Below are positions 62,772-64,000 of a stretch of 64,000 bases of DNA, in pieces (position 1 is the first letter of the stretch; each line of letters begins with the position of its first letter). The position numbers were made by a program, and so were the translations under genes. Source of the stretch: Lysobacterales bacterium (GTDB taxonomy: Bacteria; Pseudomonadota; Gammaproteobacteria; Xanthomonadales; BPKI01); the NCBI GenBank assembly GCA_026005055.1, contig BPKI01000001.1:2307608-2371607 (forward strand). The letters are read 5' to 3'. Under the pieces are notes generated by a model. That model was not told where the DNA came from and searched no databases. It saw nothing but the letters and a program-made list of their open reading frames with translations.

Positions 62772-63380
62772 AATCGCTGCCAAGCCGTCTCCGGGGCTCG
62801 GCGAGCGTTCCGTCCGCTTCAACGCGGCGGGCAAAAGGGTTCTACCGACCAGGAACGAACCGCCGCAGCTTGCCGCGAGGATGGCTCGAGTAGGGGTCCG
62901 AGCTCGGTGCAGGCGGGAGAGTCGATCGTCGTGGCTGATCGCAACCTGATCGCCCGCTGATCGGTCGAGGTCCCGGCGCCTCGCTCCCTACCCGATCCAG
63001 CGGCCCCAAGGCCCGTCGCCAGGCGCCTCACCGCGCCCCCTGAACTCCGAGGCAGGCGTGCCGGTGCGTGACGCCGCATCTCCGGACACGAATGCTCGCA
63101 TGCGAATCGCAGGCGCACGCCTCTCATCCACCTCCTCAAGACCCATCCCGCGCGCGAGATGCCTTCCGCGGTCACTTGCTTCGATTCGATCCCGAAGCGC
63201 CAGGCGGTGAGAGGCGGTGAGAGCCCATCATGGAATGGCGGAGCCGCTTTCGCGGCGGCCTTCAGTGCTTCGGGGTGAATCCTCGCGGTGAGTCCTCGCG
63301 ACAAGCCCGATCGCGCGGGCCTCAACCTTCCGAACGAGGTGGGCCCTCTTCGGACCGAAGGACGCGATGGATCGAGCGCC
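62772..63380 (+). other. Intergenic region, no recognised gene
   Basis: This 609-bp gap separates the FlgT/CsgG-like gene from the convergent last gene. Open frames on both strands (for example 168 codons on the minus strand) show no domain, ribosome site or family resemblance. A tandem 10-bp repeat is at 63203-63222. No convincing promoter or terminator was seen. Confidence 0.5.
63203..63222 (+). repeat. Tandem 10-bp direct repeat
   Basis: GGCGGTGAGA occurs twice head to tail, in the unassigned 609-bp region. Only two copies are present, so it may be chance. Confidence 0.6.
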
Positions 63381-64000
63381 TCAGCCTCGCCCGGAACCCG
63401 CGGCGGCCTTCCGCAGGACCTCCAAGCCCTGCATGCTCATCTCGCGGATCGTCTGCTCCGCCGAGCCGGCCTCGGTCGAGCCGAGCTTGCGCCGCCACAG
63501 ACCGAGCTCCCGGCGCTGCTGGAGATCGATCGCCCGCAGCGAGACGTTCCGGAGGTCGCCGCCTTCGCCCAGACGCACGACGAGAAGTGCCTCGGCCTGC
63601 GGATGGAGCGACTCGCCGAGGGCAGCGAGGTCGAGGCTGCGGGAATCCTCGGCCTGCTCCTCCACGCGCAGCACCGCGAGCTTGCTTCCCTCCACCGCTT
63701 GGGTCACCGCCCGCCACAACTCCTCCCGGCGATCCGCCGGGCCGAGCACCACCGTGGCCACCGTGGACAGAGGCCGACGCGTCGGCGATTCACCAGCCGT
63801 CTCCCGGCGGGCGATGGTCCTGCCCGTCGGCGCGGCCTCGACCATCACCCCCGCAAAGCCCGCCAACGAGCCGCCCGGCATCTCGACTCCGCCGGGCACT
63901 CCAGGCGTGAGGAGCGATCCCGCCCCGACCACCACCCGCGCGCGATGCATCCTCGAAGCCTGCGATTCCCCTTCCGCAGCAGTCTCCGCCCGAGTCGTTC
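63381..64000 (-). CDS. Unknown protein, 5' part outside the window
   Basis: The minus-strand frame stops at 63381 and stays open to the right edge, so the start is not certain. An ATG at 63950 would give 189 residues, but the codons upstream (ending AEGESQAS before that Met) also look like an Ala/Glu/Ser-rich coding linker, so the gene probably begins outside. The visible body has PLSTVATVVLGPADRREELW, LAVLRVEEQAEDSRSLDLAA, LHPQAEALLVVRLGEGGDLR and NVSLRAIDLQQRRELGLWRR, alternating strands and helices as in small alpha/beta domains. I do not recognise the family. It converges on the FlgT/CsgG-like operon. Confidence 0.55.
   Translation of the reverse strand, partial: TTRAETAAEGESQASRMHRARVVVGAGSLLTPGVPGGVEMPGGSLAGFAGVMVEAAPTGRTIARRETAGESPTRRPLSTVATVVLGPADRREELWRAVTQAVEGSKLAVLRVEEQAEDSRSLDLAALGESLHPQAEALLVVRLGEGGDLRNVSLRAIDLQQRRELGLWRRKLGSTEAGSAEQTIREMSMQGLEVLRKAAAGSGRG

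Noticed and set aside
62819..63325. 168-codon minus-strand frame in the last gap
   Set aside because: Composition is low-information (A, R, S, G), there is no ribosome site, and no domain is recognisable.
1..64000. Mobile elements, phage genes, defence systems or biosynthetic clusters
   Set aside because: No transposase, integrase, restriction, CRISPR, toxin-antitoxin or synthase motif was seen in any plausible gene of the window.

Overview
The window looks like chromosome of a high-GC gammaproteobacterium. The evidence is the classic gene order rseP-bamA-skp-lpxD-fabZ-lpxA-lpxB-rnhB-dnaE-accA-tilS, a phoB-phoR-ppk1-ppx block, an Ax21-type barrel protein and a secreted protein ending in a GFE tail. 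The last two, with an NAD-type isocitrate dehydrogenase, suggest something near the Xanthomonadales/Lysobacterales or a related deep branch; this placement is inference. There is no phage, IS element, integrase or CRISPR array in the window.

Layout. 1-13081 (+): one dense, mostly overlapping gene train for envelope biogenesis (site-2 protease, BamA, Skp, lipid A enzymes, FabZ) running into RNase HII, DNA polymerase III alpha, AccA and TilS. 13092-14626 (+): xseB, ispA and a small DUF4282-like membrane protein. 14740-16694 (-): isoaspartyl peptidase and an NAD-type isocitrate dehydrogenase. 16784-18354: a secreted unknown meeting, tail to tail with overlap, a carboxymuconolactone-decarboxylase-family protein and a glutaredoxin. 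18509-27510 (+): BepA-like protease/chaperone, PhoBR with polyphosphate kinase and exopolyphosphatase, a glycosyltransferase and a PAP2 phosphatase. 27520-31096 (-): acetyltransferase, RlmB, RNase R. 31389-32132 (+): Ax21-like barrel protein and tRNA-Leu(CAG). 32703-35193 (-): PgeF, a three-helix membrane protein and a Tat-exported sulfide:quinone-oxidoreductase-like flavoprotein.

35351-42826 (-) is the most distinctive part. It is a six-gene, tightly packed operon in the order putative subunit, putative minor subunit, PapD-like chaperone, divergent usher, large secreted protein, secreted GFE-tail protein. The order matches archaic (Csu-type) chaperone-usher pili, but the subunits and the candidate tip protein do not look like known pilins or adhesins to me.

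42977-43921 (-) is RluD. 44150-53771 (+) carries an EF-G2-type GTPase, a FecR/DUF6600-like tryptophan-rich secreted protein, a TerB/DUF533-like protein, bifunctional PutA and QueC, followed by tRNA-Lys(TTT). 54193-56782 (+) has an OmpA-family protein and two tandem paralogous membrane proteins. 57085-59337 (+) is a catalase-peroxidase with an export signal, behind a promoter with an inverted repeat and ahead of a strong terminator. 59649-62771 (+) is a three-gene envelope cassette: a COG3014-like lipoprotein, an LpoB-like penicillin-binding-protein activator and a FlgT/CsgG-like protein. A gene of unknown function (-) runs off the right edge.

Most reading frames in this GC-rich DNA have long antisense shadows; these were left out. 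Functional calls rest on motifs and remembered family features, not on searches.
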